From Zoogloea oleivorans (lineage in GTDB: Bacteria; Pseudomonadota; Gammaproteobacteria; Burkholderiales; Rhodocyclaceae): DNA of 52,004 nucleotides. The translations under genes were made by a program, and so were the position numbers. Positions within the stretch are counted from its first letter, which is position 1, and every line of letters starts with the position of its first letter. The DNA lies in the NCBI GenBank assembly GCA_030157785.1, contig JAOAUC010000038.1, forward strand, positions 1 to 52,004. Direction: 5' to 3'. Of this stretch, positions 25,011-37,033 are shown in pieces. Under the pieces are notes generated by a model. It saw only the letters and a program-made list of their open reading frames with translations, had not been told where the DNA came from and did no database searches.

Positions 25011-26723
25011 ATGGTAATTACCGGTGCGGAAATTGTAATCAGGTGTCTCCAGGAAGAAAAGGTCGATTATCTTTTCGGTTATCCCGGCGGCGCCGTCCTG
25101 TATATCTACGACGAGCTGTTCAAGCAGGACAAGGTGCGTCACGTGCTGGTGCGCCACGAACAGGCTGCCATTCATGCGGCTGACGGCTATGCGCGTTCCA
25201 CCGAAAAGGTCGGCGTTGCCCTGGTGACGTCCGGTCCCGGGGCGACGAACGCGGTGACCGGCATTGCGACCGCCTACTGTGATTCGATTCCTCTTGTGAT
25301 CATATCTGGGCAGGTGCCGTCTGCGGCCATCGGCCAGGATGCCTTCCAGGAAGTGGATACTGTCGGGATCACTCGTCCCTGCGTCAAGCACAATTTCCTT
25401 GTGCGCGATGTGCGCGACATTGCCGAGACAATCAAGAAAGCATTCTATCTGGCCAAAACCGGCCGGCCGGGTCCGGTTCTCGTGGATATCCCGAAGGACA
25501 TCACAGCCCAGAAGTGCGAGTTTGCTTACCCGGAAACGGTGTCGATGCGCTCGTACAATCCGGTGGTCAAGGGTCATCACGGGCAGATCAAGAAGGCGCT
25601 TCAGCTTCTCCTCGAAGCCAAGCGGCCGATGGTTTATGCCGGTGGCGGCGTGGTGCTTGGCGATGCGGCCGACAAACTCACGGCGCTGGTCCGCAAGCTT
25701 GGCTTCCCCTGTACGAACACGCTCATGGGGCTTGGCGCCTATCCGGCGACGGATAGGCAGTTTGTCGGCATGCTCGGCATGCATGGCAACTACGAGGCCA
25801 ACATGGGTATGCATTACTGCGATGTGCTGCTTGCCGTTGGCGCGCGTTTTGATGACCGTGTGATCGGCAATCCGGCTCATTTCTCGTCCGAGCCGCGCAA
25901 GATCATTCATATCGATATCGACCCTTCGTCGATCTCCAAGCGCGTCAAGGTTGATGTGCCCATTGTCGGTGACGTCGGTGAGGTGCTCGGCGAGTTGCTC
26001 GCGCTTCTCGATAACACTGCCGAGAAGCCCGAACCGCAATCCCTCGGCGTGTGGTGGAAGCAGATTGAGGAGTGGCGCCGGCGTGACTGCCTGAAGTTCA
26101 ATCAGGGCGAAGAAGGCTTGATCAAGCCCCAGTTCGTTGTGCAGAAGCTCTGGGAAGTGACTGGTGGTGACGCCTTTGTTACCTCTGATGTTGGCCAGCA
26201 CCAGATGTGGGCAGCCCAGTATTACAAGTTCGACAAGCCCCGGCGTTGGGTGAATTCCGGTGGGCTTGGCACCATGGGCTTTGGCCTGCCTGCCGCCATG
26301 GGCGTGCAGCTGGCTCATCCGGGGTCGCCGGTTGCCTGCATCACCGGTGAAGGCTCGATCCAGATGAACATCCAGGAGCTGTCCACCTGCAAGCAGTTCC
26401 GTCTGCCGATCAAGGTGATCCTGTTGAACAACGGCTTCCTGGGCATGGTTCGCCAGTGGCAGGAGCTCTTTCACGGCAACCGCTATTCCGAGTCCTACAT
26501 GGACGCTCTGCCTGATTTTTCCAGGCTTGCCGAGGCCTACGGGCATGTGGGTATCAAGGTGGACAAGCCGGGTGACGTGGAGGGGGCTTTGCGGGAAGCG
26601 TTCAAGCAGAAGAACGATCTGGTTTTCATGGACTTCCAGGTTGATCCCACCGAGAACGTGTATCCGATGGTCAAGGGTGGTCAGGGCCTGACGGACATGA
26701 TCCTGTCAGCCGAGGACCTCTGA
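25011..26723 (+). CDS. ilvI: Acetolactate synthase, large catalytic subunit
   Basis: A 570-residue thiamine-diphosphate enzyme that makes acetolactate or acetohydroxybutyrate, the first common step of valine, leucine and isoleucine synthesis. The cofactor-activating Glu50 lies in LVRHEQAAIHAADGYAR. A central FAD-binding domain follows, and the TPP/Mg motif is near residues 445-475 (CITGEGSIQMNIQEL then NNGFLGMVRQWQE). The start at 25011 gives the typical beginning (ITGAEIVIRCLQEE). It is the first gene of the unit with ilvH and probably ilvC, driven by the promoter at 24944. Confidence 0.97.
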   Translation: MVITGAEIVIRCLQEEKVDYLFGYPGGAVLYIYDELFKQDKVRHVLVRHEQAAIHAADGYARSTEKVGVALVTSGPGATNAVTGIATAYCDSIPLVIISGQVPSAAIGQDAFQEVDTVGITRPCVKHNFLVRDVRDIAETIKKAFYLAKTGRPGPVLVDIPKDITAQKCEFAYPETVSMRSYNPVVKGHHGQIKKALQLLLEAKRPMVYAGGGVVLGDAADKLTALVRKLGFPCTNTLMGLGAYPATDRQFVGMLGMHGNYEANMGMHYCDVLLAVGARFDDRVIGNPAHFSSEPRKIIHIDIDPSSISKRVKVDVPIVGDVGEVLGELLALLDNTAEKPEPQSLGVWWKQIEEWRRRDCLKFNQGEEGLIKPQFVVQKLWEVTGGDAFVTSDVGQHQMWAAQYYKFDKPRRWVNSGGLGTMGFGLPAAMGVQLAHPGSPVACITGEGSIQMNIQELSTCKQFRLPIKVILLNNGFLGMVRQWQELFHGNRYSESYMDALPDFSRLAEAYGHVGIKVDKPGDVEGALREAFKQKNDLVFMDFQVDPTENVYPMVKGGQGLTDMILSAEDL

Positions 26724-26835
26724 TTCCCGCGGGGGTGTTGCTGTGACGCATGCGCTGCAGCCGCCTCCGAAGTCATCTCCGGAGCTCGACGCCAACTGGC
26801 TGCGCGAGCTTCTGGTTACCCAGAAGAACACGAAA

Positions 26836-27327
26836 ATGAGACACGTCATTTCTCTCCTCATCGAGAACGAAGCCGGAGCGCTGTCGCGCGTTTCCGGGCT
26901 GTTTTCCGCGCGGGGTTACAACATCGAGTCGCTCACGGTGGCGCCCACCGAAGATGCCTCCTTGTCCCGCATGACGATCGTTACGTCCGGTTCGGACGAC
27001 GTCGTCGAACAGATCACCAAGCAGCTGAACAAGCTGGTGGAAGTGGTAAAAGTGGTGGATCTTTCCGAGTCTGCCCATATCGAGCGCGAGCTTATGCTCG
27101 TCAAGGTGCGGGCGACGGGCAAGGATCGCGAAGAAATGAAGCGGATGGCGGAAATCTTCCGCGGCCGCATCATTGACGTGACCGACGCGAGTTATGTGAT
27201 CGAGCTGACCGGTACCCAGGCCAAGCTCGACTCCTTCGTCGGCGCCATCGACAGCGGGCTGATTCTCGAAACCGTACGCTCCGGAATCTGCGGCATTGGC
27301 CGTGGCGACCGGGTATTGAAAGTGTGA
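26836..27327 (+). CDS. ilvH: Acetolactate synthase, small regulatory subunit
   Basis: A 163-residue protein with an N-terminal ACT domain (RHVISLLIENEAGALSRVSG, then FSARGYNIESLTVAPTED) that binds valine for feedback inhibition, and a C-terminal domain (RELMLVKVRATGKDREEMKR). It activates and regulates the large subunit. I chose the ATG at 26836-26838 because IlvH proteins begin exactly at MRHVIS; a GTG at 26743 with a GGGGGTG sequence upstream would add 31 residues and remains possible. It follows ilvI by 112 bases. Confidence 0.95.
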   Translation: MRHVISLLIENEAGALSRVSGLFSARGYNIESLTVAPTEDASLSRMTIVTSGSDDVVEQITKQLNKLVEVVKVVDLSESAHIERELMLVKVRATGKDREEMKRMAEIFRGRIIDVTDASYVIELTGTQAKLDSFVGAIDSGLILETVRSGICGIGRGDRVLKV

Positions 27328-27329
27328 TT

Positions 27330-27349
27330 CGGGAGACTGTGCTCTCCCG
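27330..27349 (+). other. Intercistronic hairpin between ilvH and ilvC
   Basis: CGGGAGA-CTGTGC-TCTCCCG forms a 7-base perfect stem just after the ilvH stop. No T-run follows, so it is not a classical terminator; it may protect or separate the ilvIH and ilvC transcripts. Confidence 0.35.
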
Positions 27350-27382
27350 CGATTTGCTCCTCTTTAGTCAGAAAGGCATGAA

Positions 27383-28399
27383 ATGAAGGTTTATTACGAT
27401 AAGGATGCGGACCTCTCCCTGATCAAGGGCAAGCAGGTAACGATCGTTGGTTACGGTTCCCAGGGCCATGCCCACGCGCAAAACCTGCGCGACTCCGGCG
27501 TCAATGTGACGGTTGGCCTCCGCAAGAGCGGTGCCTCCTGGGCCAAGGCCGAAGGCGCTGGCCTGAAGGTTGCCGAAGTGGCTGAAGCCGTTCGCGCCGC
27601 CGATGTGGTCATGATCCTGCTGCCGGACGAGAACATCCCCGAGGTCTACAAGAACGACGTCGAGCCGAACATCAAGCAAGGCGGTGTGCTGGCCTTCGCT
27701 CACGGCTTCAACGTGCATTACAACCAGGTCATCCCCCGTGCCGACCTGGACGTGATCATGGTTGCTCCGAAGGGCCCCGGCCACACCGTTCGCTCCGAGT
27801 ACCTGAAGGGTGGCGGCGTGCCTTCCCTTATCGCTGTTTACCAGGACAAGTCCGGCAAGGCCAAGGATATCGCCCTGTCCTACGCGGCTGCCAATGGCGG
27901 CACCAAGGGTGGCGTGATCGAAACCAACTTCCGTGAAGAAACCGAAACCGACCTGTTCGGCGAGCAGGCTGTTCTCTGTGGCGGCGCTGTCGAGCTGGTG
28001 AAGATGGGCTTCGAAACCCTGACCGAAGCTGGCTATGCTCCGGAAATGGCCTACTTCGAGTGTCTGCACGAGCTGAAGCTGATCGTCGACCTGATGTACG
28101 AGGGCGGCATCGCCAACATGAACTACTCGATCTCCAACAATGCCGAGTACGGCGAGTACGTCACCGGCACTGAAGTGATCAACGAGCAGTCCCGTGCTGC
28201 CATGCGCAATGCCCTGAAGCGCATCCAGACCGGCGAATACGCCAAGATGTTCATTCAGGAAGGCAAGACCAACTACCCGTCCATGACCGCCCGTCGTCGT
28301 CTCAACTCTGTGCATCCGATCGAAGTGGTCGGTGGGCAGCTGCGTGACATGATGCCGTGGATCAAGGCGAACAAGCTGGTTGACCAGTCCAAGAACTGA
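27383..28399 (+). CDS. ilvC: Ketol-acid reductoisomerase (class I)
   Basis: A 338-residue short-form enzyme that isomerises and reduces acetolactate to dihydroxyisovalerate with NADPH. The nucleotide-binding motif is [18 protein letters not shown] near residues 22-40. Metal- and substrate-binding residues lie in [16 protein letters not shown] and in [19 protein letters not shown]. The C-terminal knotted domain ends in [23 protein letters not shown] lies 6 bases upstream of the ATG. It follows ilvH by 55 bases and ends before a clear terminator, so ilvI-ilvH-ilvC can be read as one unit. Confidence 0.97.
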   Translation: MKVYYDKDADLSLIKGKQVTIVGYGSQGHAHAQNLRDSGVNVTVGLRKSGASWAKAEGAGLKVAEVAEAVRAADVVMILLPDENIPEVYKNDVEPNIKQGGVLAFAHGFNVHYNQVIPRADLDVIMVAPKGPGHTVRSEYLKGGGVPSLIAVYQDKSGKAKDIALSYAAANGGTKGGVIETNFREETETDLFGEQAVLCGGAVELVKMGFETLTEAGYAPEMAYFECLHELKLIVDLMYEGGIANMNYSISNNAEYGEYVTGTEVINEQSRAAMRNALKRIQTGEYAKMFIQEGKTNYPSMTARRRLNSVHPIEVVGGQLRDMMPWIKANKLVDQSKN

Positions 28400-28420
28400 T
28401 CAAGCCTGACTTGAGCAAAA

Positions 28421-28449
28421 CACGAGGGACGAAAGTCCCTCGTGTCGTT
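28421..28449 (+). terminator. Rho-independent terminator after ilvC
   Basis: CACGAGGGAC-GAAA-GTCCCTCGTG is a perfect 10-base stem with a GAAA tetraloop followed by TCGTTTT, 21 bases after the ilvC stop. Confidence 0.85.
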
Positions 28450-28511
28450 TTCAGGGCTTGAAGCATTGTCCTGCGTTACAATCAGTGCCGACTCCACATA
28501 TCGTCCCCTCC

Positions 28512-29297
28512 ATGGCCGATCTGCAATCCCGTAAGCCCCTGTTGAACCCGGAACGGCGTCGCAGGGGAATCTATATCCTTCCCAATCTGTTCACAACGGC
28601 TGCGCTGTTCGCTGGCTTCTATGCCATCGTCCAGGCGATGAACGGCCTGTTCGAACAGGCCGCTGTGGCGATCTTCATCGCCATGGTGCTGGACGGCCTT
28701 GACGGTCGCGTTGCGCGACTGACTCGCACCCAGAGTGCCTTTGGTGCCGAGTACGACTCCCTGTCCGACATGGTGTCCTTCGGTGCAGCCCCTTCGCTGA
28801 TCATGTATGAGTGGGCGTTGAAAGGCATGGGCAAGCTCGGCTGGATGGCGGCCTTTATCTACTGTGCCGGTGCTGCGCTGCGCCTGGCCCGCTTCAACAC
28901 GAATATCGATGTGGTGGACAAGCGCTATTTTCAAGGCCTGCCTAGCCCTGCTGCAGCCGCCCTGGTGGCGGGTCTGGTGTGGGTGATGATCGACAATGGC
29001 ATCGCGGGCGAGACCGTACGCTGGTACGGCTGCGCCCTGACGATTTTTGCCGGGGTGTCGATGGTCAGCAACGTGCTGTTCTATAGCGGCAAGGAAATCA
29101 ATCTGCGTCGTAGCGTGCCCTTCATCGTCATCATCGCCTTCGTGCTTGGCTTCCTGCTGGTCTCCAGTTACCCGCCGGGTGTCTTGTTCGGCCTCTTCCT
29201 GTGCTACGCGCTCTCGGGCTATGTGCTCGGTGCGTGGGGCTGGCTGAAGGGGCGCAAGCGCAGTGCCGCGATTGCCGGGCCGGAAAAGTCTGATTGA
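28512..29297 (+). CDS. pssA: CDP-diacylglycerol-serine O-phosphatidyltransferase
   Basis: A 261-residue integral membrane enzyme that makes phosphatidylserine from CDP-diacylglycerol and serine, the precursor of phosphatidylethanolamine. The CDP-alcohol phosphatidyltransferase motif is complete: DGLDGRVAR then GAEYDSLSD, containing all four conserved Asp residues. About seven hydrophobic segments follow the N-terminal YILPNLFTTAALFAGFYAIV. The start is the ATG at 28512-28514; a longer in-frame beginning at 28458 lies just after the ilvC terminator and has no similarity. Placement between ilvC and leuA is a common betaproteobacterial order. Confidence 0.94.
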   Translation: MADLQSRKPLLNPERRRRGIYILPNLFTTAALFAGFYAIVQAMNGLFEQAAVAIFIAMVLDGLDGRVARLTRTQSAFGAEYDSLSDMVSFGAAPSLIMYEWALKGMGKLGWMAAFIYCAGAALRLARFNTNIDVVDKRYFQGLPSPAAAALVAGLVWVMIDNGIAGETVRWYGCALTIFAGVSMVSNVLFYSGKEINLRRSVPFIVIIAFVLGFLLVSSYPPGVLFGLFLCYALSGYVLGAWGWLKGRKRSAAIAGPEKSD

Positions 29298-29359
29298 TTG
29301 TCGGACCATGCCTCTCCCGGCACCAAAAACCTGATTTGCATCCCTTTGCGTCCCCGCCC

Positions 29360-29387
29360 GATTGAACGGCCGGGGCGCTGTTCAATC
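29360..29387 (+). promoter_or_regulatory. Inverted repeat upstream of leuA
   Basis: GATTGAAC-N12-GTTCAATC is a perfect 8+12+8 inverted repeat located 30 bases before the leuA ATG. It could be an operator or an RNA hairpin in the leader; there is no leader peptide with leucine codons to support classical attenuation. Confidence 0.35.
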
Positions 29388-29417
29388 CAATTACAAGGAA
29401 CCCGGCAGGAGCCCATC

Positions 29418-30950
29418 ATGAACGACCAGCTGATCATTTTTGACACGACCTTGCGCGACGGCGAGCAAAGCCCCGGTGCGTCGATGACCCGGGATGAGAA
29501 GCTGCGCATCGCCCGTCAGCTGGAGCGCATGAAGGTCAACGTGATCGAAGCGGGTTTTGCCGCGGCCTCCAATGGCGACTTCGAAGCGGTCAAGGCGGTG
29601 GCCGAGGCGATCAAGGAGTCCACCATTTGTTCGCTGGCCCGGGCCAACGAGAACGACATCCGCCGTTCCGGCGAGGCCATTCGCCCGGCGGCATCGGGCC
29701 GAATTCACACCTTCATCGCGACCAGCCCGATCCACATGGAGAAGAAGCTGCGCATGACTCCCGATCAGGTGGTCGAGCAGGCGGTAAAAGCCATTGGCTG
29801 GGCGCGGGAGTACACGAGCGACGTCGAGTTTTCGGCGGAAGATGCCGGTCGTTCGGAGATCGATTTTCTGTGCCGGATCTTCGATGCGGTCATCAAGGCT
29901 GGCGCGACGACGATCAATGTTCCCGATACGGTCGGGTACAACGTGCCGGAGCAGTTCGCCGACACCATCCGCACGCTGATTGAGCGGGTGCCCAACTCGG
30001 ACAAGGTTGTGTGGTCGGTGCATTGCCACAATGACCTGGGTCTTGCTGTCGCTAACTCCCTGGCGGCCGTCCGTGCTGGTGCTCGGCAGGTGGAGTGCAC
30101 GATTAACGGCCTCGGTGAGCGGGCAGGTAACGCTTCACTTGAAGAAGTGGTCATGGCCGTGCGGACACGCAAGGACGTGTTTCAGTGCGATACCCGCATT
30201 GATGCGACCCAGATCGTGCCGGCCTCCAAGCTGGTTTCAGGGATCACCGGCTTCCCGGTCCAGCCCAACAAGGCTATCGTTGGTGCCAATGCATTTGCCC
30301 ACGAGTCCGGTATTCACCAGGACGGCGTGTTGAAGCATCGTGAAACCTATGAAATCATGCGTGCCGAAGATGTGGGCTGGGGCGCCAACAAGCTGGTGAT
30401 GGGCAAGCACTCCGGCCGCAACGCCTTCCGCTCCCGCCTGCAGGAGCTGGGGGTGGTAGTCGATTCGGAAGAGCAGCTCAATCATGCCTTCGCGCGCTTC
30501 AAGGAGCTGGCCGACAAGAAGCATGAAATTTTTGATGAAGATCTACAGGCGCTGATGAGCGATGAAAGTTCGGAGCCGAAGGAGCATTTTCGCCTTTTGT
30601 CCTCGTCCTTTCACTCCGAGACCGGTGAGACCCCGTGTGCCCGGGTGACCCTGTCGGTGGGGGGCAAGGAGGCGAAGGCCGAATCCTGTGGCTCGGGGCC
30701 GGTGGACGCGGCGTTCAAGGCCATTGAGGTTGTTGCCGACAGCGGTGCCCAGTTGCTGCTTTACTCGGTGAATGCGATCACGACGGGCACCGATGCTCAG
30801 GGCGAAGTGACGGTGCGTCTGTCAAAGGAAGACCGGGTGGTGAATGGGCAGGGTTCCGATACGGACATCATCGTCGCCTCGGCCAAGGCTTACCTCAATG
30901 CGCTGAACAAGCTCCACGCCAAGCTGGAGAGGGTGAATCCCCAGATCTGA
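29418..30950 (+). CDS. leuA: 2-Isopropylmalate synthase
   Basis: A 510-residue enzyme that condenses acetyl-CoA with 2-oxoisovalerate in the first committed step of leucine synthesis. The catalytic TIM barrel starts with [18 protein letters not shown], holds the metal site in [15 protein letters not shown] and the [14 protein letters not shown] segment. After the HMGL-type hinge ([17 protein letters not shown]) comes a C-terminal regulatory domain (about 390-510) for leucine feedback. The ATG at 29418-29420 has AGGAG 6 bases upstream; the open frame before it lies in the intergenic region. It converges with the DUF2069 gene 13 bases away. Confidence 0.97.
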   Translation: MNDQLIIFDTTLRDGEQSPGASMTRDEKLRIARQLERMKVNVIEAGFAAASNGDFEAVKAVAEAIKESTICSLARANENDIRRSGEAIRPAASGRIHTFIATSPIHMEKKLRMTPDQVVEQAVKAIGWAREYTSDVEFSAEDAGRSEIDFLCRIFDAVIKAGATTINVPDTVGYNVPEQFADTIRTLIERVPNSDKVVWSVHCHNDLGLAVANSLAAVRAGARQVECTINGLGERAGNASLEEVVMAVRTRKDVFQCDTRIDATQIVPASKLVSGITGFPVQPNKAIVGANAFAHESGIHQDGVLKHRETYEIMRAEDVGWGANKLVMGKHSGRNAFRSRLQELGVVVDSEEQLNHAFARFKELADKKHEIFDEDLQALMSDESSEPKEHFRLLSSSFHSETGETPCARVTLSVGGKEAKAESCGSGPVDAAFKAIEVVADSGAQLLLYSVNAITTGTDAQGEVTVRLSKEDRVVNGQGSDTDIIVASAKAYLNALNKLHAKLERVNPQI

Positions 30951-30963
30951 CGTGGAGTCCGGC

Positions 30964-33197
<2,234 letters not shown>

Positions 33198-33216
33198 CGC
33201 GCGCTTCGTCCTCACA

Positions 33217-34710
33217 CTACAGGGGGTAAGGGTCGATCTCGTACTGGAAGAGCTCTACCGCGGCGGTCTGCATGTCGAGGCTAAGCAGGCGGCCCTGGGC
33301 AATGTAGAGTCGATTGGTGTCGGAAACCAGCATGAAGCGGCGTGCCGAGTAGGTGCCGGCGGGCGCCAGAATTGACTGTTGTCTGCCGAGGGCTGCCACT
33401 GCGGGCAGGACCAGGGCAGGCCGCATGGGGCGGGTCTGGTTGGCGTTGCGGAAGCCGACGGTGACCGGCTTTGCTGTGTTGGCAATGACCTGCAGGCCCA
33501 GCTCGATTTGCTCGGGTGTCTCGGTGCGGATCCAGCGCACGACGCAGAGCGTCCACCGCTCATCATCGTTGCGGCGCAGTGCGAGGGCCATGCCCGGGTT
33601 GAGATCGTTGGCGGTTCCGGTTACCTGCATGATGGCGTAGCCGGTCGGACTTTCGTTCACCACCATCCACTCCGACGAGTGGCGTGTTTGTCGGGCCGAG
33701 CCCGGCTCGCGGAGCATTTTCCAGATTGTGTCGAGGCCGCAGCAGACGCGCACCGCGTACTGGTTGCGGCGCCGGGAATGTTCGCGGCGTGGCGGGCAGG
33801 CCCAGTACTCCCTGACCCGTCGGAGGAGCGTTGCGGCTTCGTATCGGCCGAGGTGCGAAGGCAGCCCGGCCGGCAGGGGGGCATCGCTCTCCAGTGGGTC
33901 AATAAGCGCGGTGGCGCGGCGAGCCAGTTCTTCGGCCGAGAAGTAAATCAGTCCGTCAACGTGGGGTGGCTCGCGGCGGCTGATGGAAATCGGAGGCGTG
34001 TCCTGGTCGGGGTCGATCCAGAACCACCCCAGTTCATCTTCTCCGGGCGGCGTCGTGCGAATGCTTGTGCTGTCCGCATTGTCTGCAAGGTATTCGGCAA
34101 GCCAGCACAATTCGGAGCCGGTCAGTCCTTCCGGTTGGGATGCGGCAAACGCCAAGAGGTACTTGTAGGCTCCGGCTGTGTTGTCCGGGATGTCTCCCGG
34201 TTTGGTGTTCGCCGTCGTGTCAGGCCGGCTGTCCCGGAAGAAGGCGTGGGCACGCAGCCAGAATTCGTAAGGCGCGCTGTTTCCGGCGAGGTGGGCAATG
34301 GTGAGTTGTTCGCAAAGGATGTCTAGCGCGCCGGCACTGATGGCCTCGGGGGTGTTGCGCGCGGTACGTCCCAGCCGATGGCGAATCTCGTCGAGACTGT
34401 CCTCGTAGCCTGCGGAGATTTTGCCGAGGGCGGATACGAGTCGCGTCGCCGAGCGATGAAGGCCAATCGTCAGCGGCAGGGAAGAGGCGGCAAGGCGCTC
34501 GCGGAACAGATGGCTGATGGCAATGCTGCGGGCGTGCAGTAAGCCCAGGCAGCGCTGGAGTTGCTTTCGGCTGACATCGGGCCGCCCCAGGTCTTCCAGG
34601 TGACGGACGAGGGTTGCGAGCTCCAGGTCGGCATCCGCGGAAAGCTCGGTGGCAAGCCAGTCAAAAACTGCTGCTGTGCGATCGGAAATTTTGGGGTCAG
34701 CGACGCTCAT
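33217..34710 (-). CDS. Large protein with PilZ-like C-terminal region
   Basis: A 497-residue protein with no signal peptide and no membrane helix. The N-terminal 280 residues are helical and unrecognised. Around residues 308-357 the arrangement RREHSRRR followed 37 residues later by NESPTG matches the RxxxR and (D/N)xSxxG motifs of c-di-GMP-binding PilZ domains, and strands with GMALALRR and WTLCVVRWI follow as expected. PilZ is a motif-level reading and should be treated as likely rather than certain. It stands alone between a convergent yihY gene and the divergent rpsP operon. With a LapD-type receptor in the same window, c-di-GMP signalling is active in this organism. Confidence 0.65.
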   Translation of the reverse strand: MSVADPKISDRTAAVFDWLATELSADADLELATLVRHLEDLGRPDVSRKQLQRCLGLLHARSIAISHLFRERLAASSLPLTIGLHRSATRLVSALGKISAGYEDSLDEIRHRLGRTARNTPEAISAGALDILCEQLTIAHLAGNSAPYEFWLRAHAFFRDSRPDTTANTKPGDIPDNTAGAYKYLLAFAASQPEGLTGSELCWLAEYLADNADSTSIRTTPPGEDELGWFWIDPDQDTPPISISRREPPHVDGLIYFSAEELARRATALIDPLESDAPLPAGLPSHLGRYEAATLLRRVREYWACPPRREHSRRRNQYAVRVCCGLDTIWKMLREPGSARQTRHSSEWMVVNESPTGYAIMQVTGTANDLNPGMALALRRNDDERWTLCVVRWIRTETPEQIELGLQVIANTAKPVTVGFRNANQTRPMRPALVLPAVAALGRQQSILAPAGTYSARRFMLVSDTNRLYIAQGRLLSLDMQTAAVELFQYEIDPYPL

Positions 34711-34830
34711 TGCCTGCGGTATTTCGGGGCCGGGTTCTTATTGTAAATAACTTCCCTGAAAACATGTGTTCTGAATCGGAATGGAGTGCTTGGTGGGTAG
34801 GGCTGGTGCGCACTTTGCCCGGATGCCTTC

Positions 34831-34859
34831 TTGCTGTTTTTCTATTCGTGATTTATGAT
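34831..34859 (+). promoter_or_regulatory. Promoter of the rpsP operon
   Basis: TTGCTG (34831-34836) and TATGAT (34854-34859) lie exactly 17 bases apart, 38 bases before the rpsP start codon. It is the only good sigma-70 match I see in this gap. Confidence 0.65.
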
Positions 34860-34897
34860 CCGACGTTTTTCCCATTCCATCGGATCAGGAACTAGTC

Positions 34898-35149
34898 ATG
34901 GTTGTTATTCGTCTCGCCCGTAGCGGCTCCAAGAAGCGTCCTTTCTACAACATCGTTGCTGCCGATTCCCGCAATCGTCGCGACGGCCGTTTCATCGAGC
35001 GTATCGGTTACTACAACCCGGTCGCTTCCGGCAATGCCCAGGGCCTCGTGGTTAACACCGAGCGTCTGTCCCACTGGCAAGGTCACGGTGCCCAGCTGTC
35101 CGACACCGTTGCCCGTCTCGTGAAGCAGGCCGCCAAGGCTGCTGCCTGA
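34898..35149 (+). CDS. rpsP: 30S ribosomal protein S16
   Basis: An 83-residue S16 protein with the usual sequence ([20 protein letters not shown], then [13 protein letters not shown], and [18 protein letters not shown]). It binds 16S rRNA early in small-subunit assembly. It is the first gene of the conserved rpsP-rimM-trmD-rplS operon and lies 38 bases after the promoter. Confidence 0.98.
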   Translation: MVVIRLARSGSKKRPFYNIVAADSRNRRDGRFIERIGYYNPVASGNAQGLVVNTERLSHWQGHGAQLSDTVARLVKQAAKAAA

Positions 35150-35150
35150 G

Positions 35151-35690
35151 GTGTCTGATCGTCAAAGCCTCTTGCCCGGAACGCCGATGATTGTTCTGGG
35201 GCGGATAGCCGCTCCTTTTGGTGTGGGAGGCTGGGTCAAGGTTCATCCTTTCGGGGATGATCCATTGTCCTGGAAGAAAATGCCCAAGTGGTGGTTTGGC
35301 ACTGATCCGGACGGTACGGTTTGGGTGCCTTACACGCTCAAGGAGTGCAAGGCGCATGGCAAAGGTGGCGTAATCGCCACGTTTGACGAGGTGCCGGACC
35401 GCAACGGAGCCGAAGCAGTAACCGGCTACTACATCGCAGCTCCAAGAGATGCGCTGCCGCCGCCGGACAAGGATGAGTACTACTGGGCCGACCTTGTTGG
35501 TCTGGAGGTGCGGAACGCGTCTGGCGTGGTGTTGGGCAAGGTGACGGGTCTGTTGTCTACTGGTGCGCACGATGTGCTGCAGGTCCAGGATGGTAAAACA
35601 GAGCGTCTGATTCCCTTTGTGGCCAGTTACGTTACGACAGTGGACATGGCGGCTCAGACCATCCAGGTCGATTGGGAAGCTGACTGGTGA
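35151..35690 (+). CDS. rimM: Ribosome maturation factor RimM
   Basis: A 179-residue protein with the RimM N-terminal domain ([20 protein letters not shown]) and a PRC-barrel C-terminal domain ([20 protein letters not shown], then [13 protein letters not shown]). It assists maturation of the 30S head and binds S19. The start codon is GTG at 35151-35153, one base after the rpsP stop. The stop overlaps the trmD start. Confidence 0.96.
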   Translation: MSDRQSLLPGTPMIVLGRIAAPFGVGGWVKVHPFGDDPLSWKKMPKWWFGTDPDGTVWVPYTLKECKAHGKGGVIATFDEVPDRNGAEAVTGYYIAAPRDALPPPDKDEYYWADLVGLEVRNASGVVLGKVTGLLSTGAHDVLQVQDGKTERLIPFVASYVTTVDMAAQTIQVDWEADW

Positions 35691-36469
35691 CGGCAGTGAC
35701 AGGTCGTAAGGCCTACGATGTCGTTACCCTGTTTCCCGAAATGTTCTCCGCCCTGTCAGCGTTCGGTGTTACCGGGCGGGCTCAGGAGCGGAAGCTTTAC
35801 GAGCTGACCTGCTGGAATCCGCGGGAATTCGCCGAGGACCGCCATCGCACCGTGGATGACCGTCCCTATGGAGGTGGTCCCGGCATGGTGATGCTGCCCG
35901 GCCCGCTGGAAAAGTCGATTCTGGCGGCCAAGGCACGACAAGTGGAGTCGGTAGGCACTGCGGGGCGGGTGATTTATCTTTCGCCCCAAGGCCGGCCGTT
36001 GAACCATCAGCGGGTTCTGGAACTGGTTGAAGAGCCTGCAGTTGTGTTGCTGTGCGGTCGCTATGAAGGCGTCGACCAGCGGTTGATTGAGCGCTGCGTG
36101 GATGAAGAGATTTCTCTCGGTGACTTCGTTCTCTCAGGAGGGGAGTTGCCGGCGATGGTTTTGCTTGATGCGATGATCCGGCAGTTGCCGGGTGCGCTGA
36201 ACGATGAGGATTCGGCGGTCGAGGACTCGTTTGTGGACGGTCTTCTGGATTGCCCGCACTACACCCGCCCCGTGAATTACGACGGCATGGTGGTGCCGGA
36301 TGTGCTCTTGTCCGGCAATCATGCGGAAATCCGGCGCTGGCGTCTGCAGCAATCCCTTGGTCAGACCGCGTTGCGGCGGCCGGACTTGCTGGCAGGCCGC
36401 GCATTGAGCAAGGAAGAGTTTCGCTTGCTGGAAGCATTCCGGCAGGCAGAAAAGAAGCCGGTAGCGTAG
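35687..36469 (+). CDS. trmD: tRNA (guanine-N1-)-methyltransferase TrmD
   Basis: A 260-residue SPOUT-class enzyme that methylates G37 of tRNAs reading CNN codons, preventing frameshifts. Landmarks are [33 protein letters not shown], the knotted SAM-binding loops [12 protein letters not shown] and [10 protein letters not shown], and [18 protein letters not shown]. The GTG start overlaps the rimM stop by four bases (GTGA), so translation is coupled. Confidence 0.97.
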   Translation: MTAVTGRKAYDVVTLFPEMFSALSAFGVTGRAQERKLYELTCWNPREFAEDRHRTVDDRPYGGGPGMVMLPGPLEKSILAAKARQVESVGTAGRVIYLSPQGRPLNHQRVLELVEEPAVVLLCGRYEGVDQRLIERCVDEEISLGDFVLSGGELPAMVLLDAMIRQLPGALNDEDSAVEDSFVDGLLDCPHYTRPVNYDGMVVPDVLLSGNHAEIRRWRLQQSLGQTALRRPDLLAGRALSKEEFRLLEAFRQAEKKPVA

Positions 36470-36560
36470 TTTTTACCGGTTTCATAACAAAGCCGTGTAC
36501 CAGGTGGCGACCTGCTCTGCACGAAAGGCCACAGGCCCAATTCATTATCAGGAGTTACGC

Positions 36561-36971
36561 ATGAATCTGATTGATCAGCTGGAACAGGAAGAAATTGCCC
36601 GTCTGACCCAAGGCAAGGCTATTCCGGACTTCGCCCCGGGCGATACCGTTATCGTGCAAGTCAAGGTCAAGGAAGGCACCCGCGAGCGTCTGCAGGCTTA
36701 CGAAGGCGTGGTTATCGCCAAGCGTAACCGCGGTCTCAACTCCGGTTTCATCGTTCGCAAGATTTCGTCGGGTGAAGGCGTGGAGCGTACGTTCCAGACC
36801 TACTCCCCGCTGCTTGCCAGCATCGAAGTGAAGCGTCGTGGCGATGTGCGTCGTGCCAAGCTTTACTATCTGCGCAGCCGTTCCGGCAAGTCTGCCCGGA
36901 TCAAGGAAAAGCTGGATTACAAGGCTTTTGCTGCCAAGGCCAAAGCCAAGGCCCAAGCCGCTCAGGGCTAA
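36561..36971 (+). CDS. rplS: 50S ribosomal protein L19
   Basis: A 136-residue L19 protein: [55 protein letters not shown] and [10 protein letters not shown] are all standard. L19 sits at the interface of the ribosomal subunits. The ATG at 36561-36563 has AGGAG 7 bases upstream. The C-terminal tail is Lys/Ala-rich ([12 protein letters not shown]). A perfect terminator follows. Confidence 0.97.
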   Translation: MNLIDQLEQEEIARLTQGKAIPDFAPGDTVIVQVKVKEGTRERLQAYEGVVIAKRNRGLNSGFIVRKISSGEGVERTFQTYSPLLASIEVKRRGDVRRAKLYYLRSRSGKSARIKEKLDYKAFAAKAKAKAQAAQG

Positions 36972-36985
36972 GCTGCCGGCAGTGC

Positions 36986-37017
36986 AAAAAAACGGAACCT
37001 CGGTTCCGTTTTTTTTC
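36986..37017. terminator. Bidirectional terminator between rplS and folE2
   Basis: AAAAAAACGGAACC-TC-GGTTCCGTTTTTTTT is a symmetric hairpin with A and T runs on both sides; it ends the ribosomal operon and, in the other direction, the folE2 transcript. Confidence 0.92.
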
Positions 37018-37033
37018 GTCTGCGTCGTCTGGA

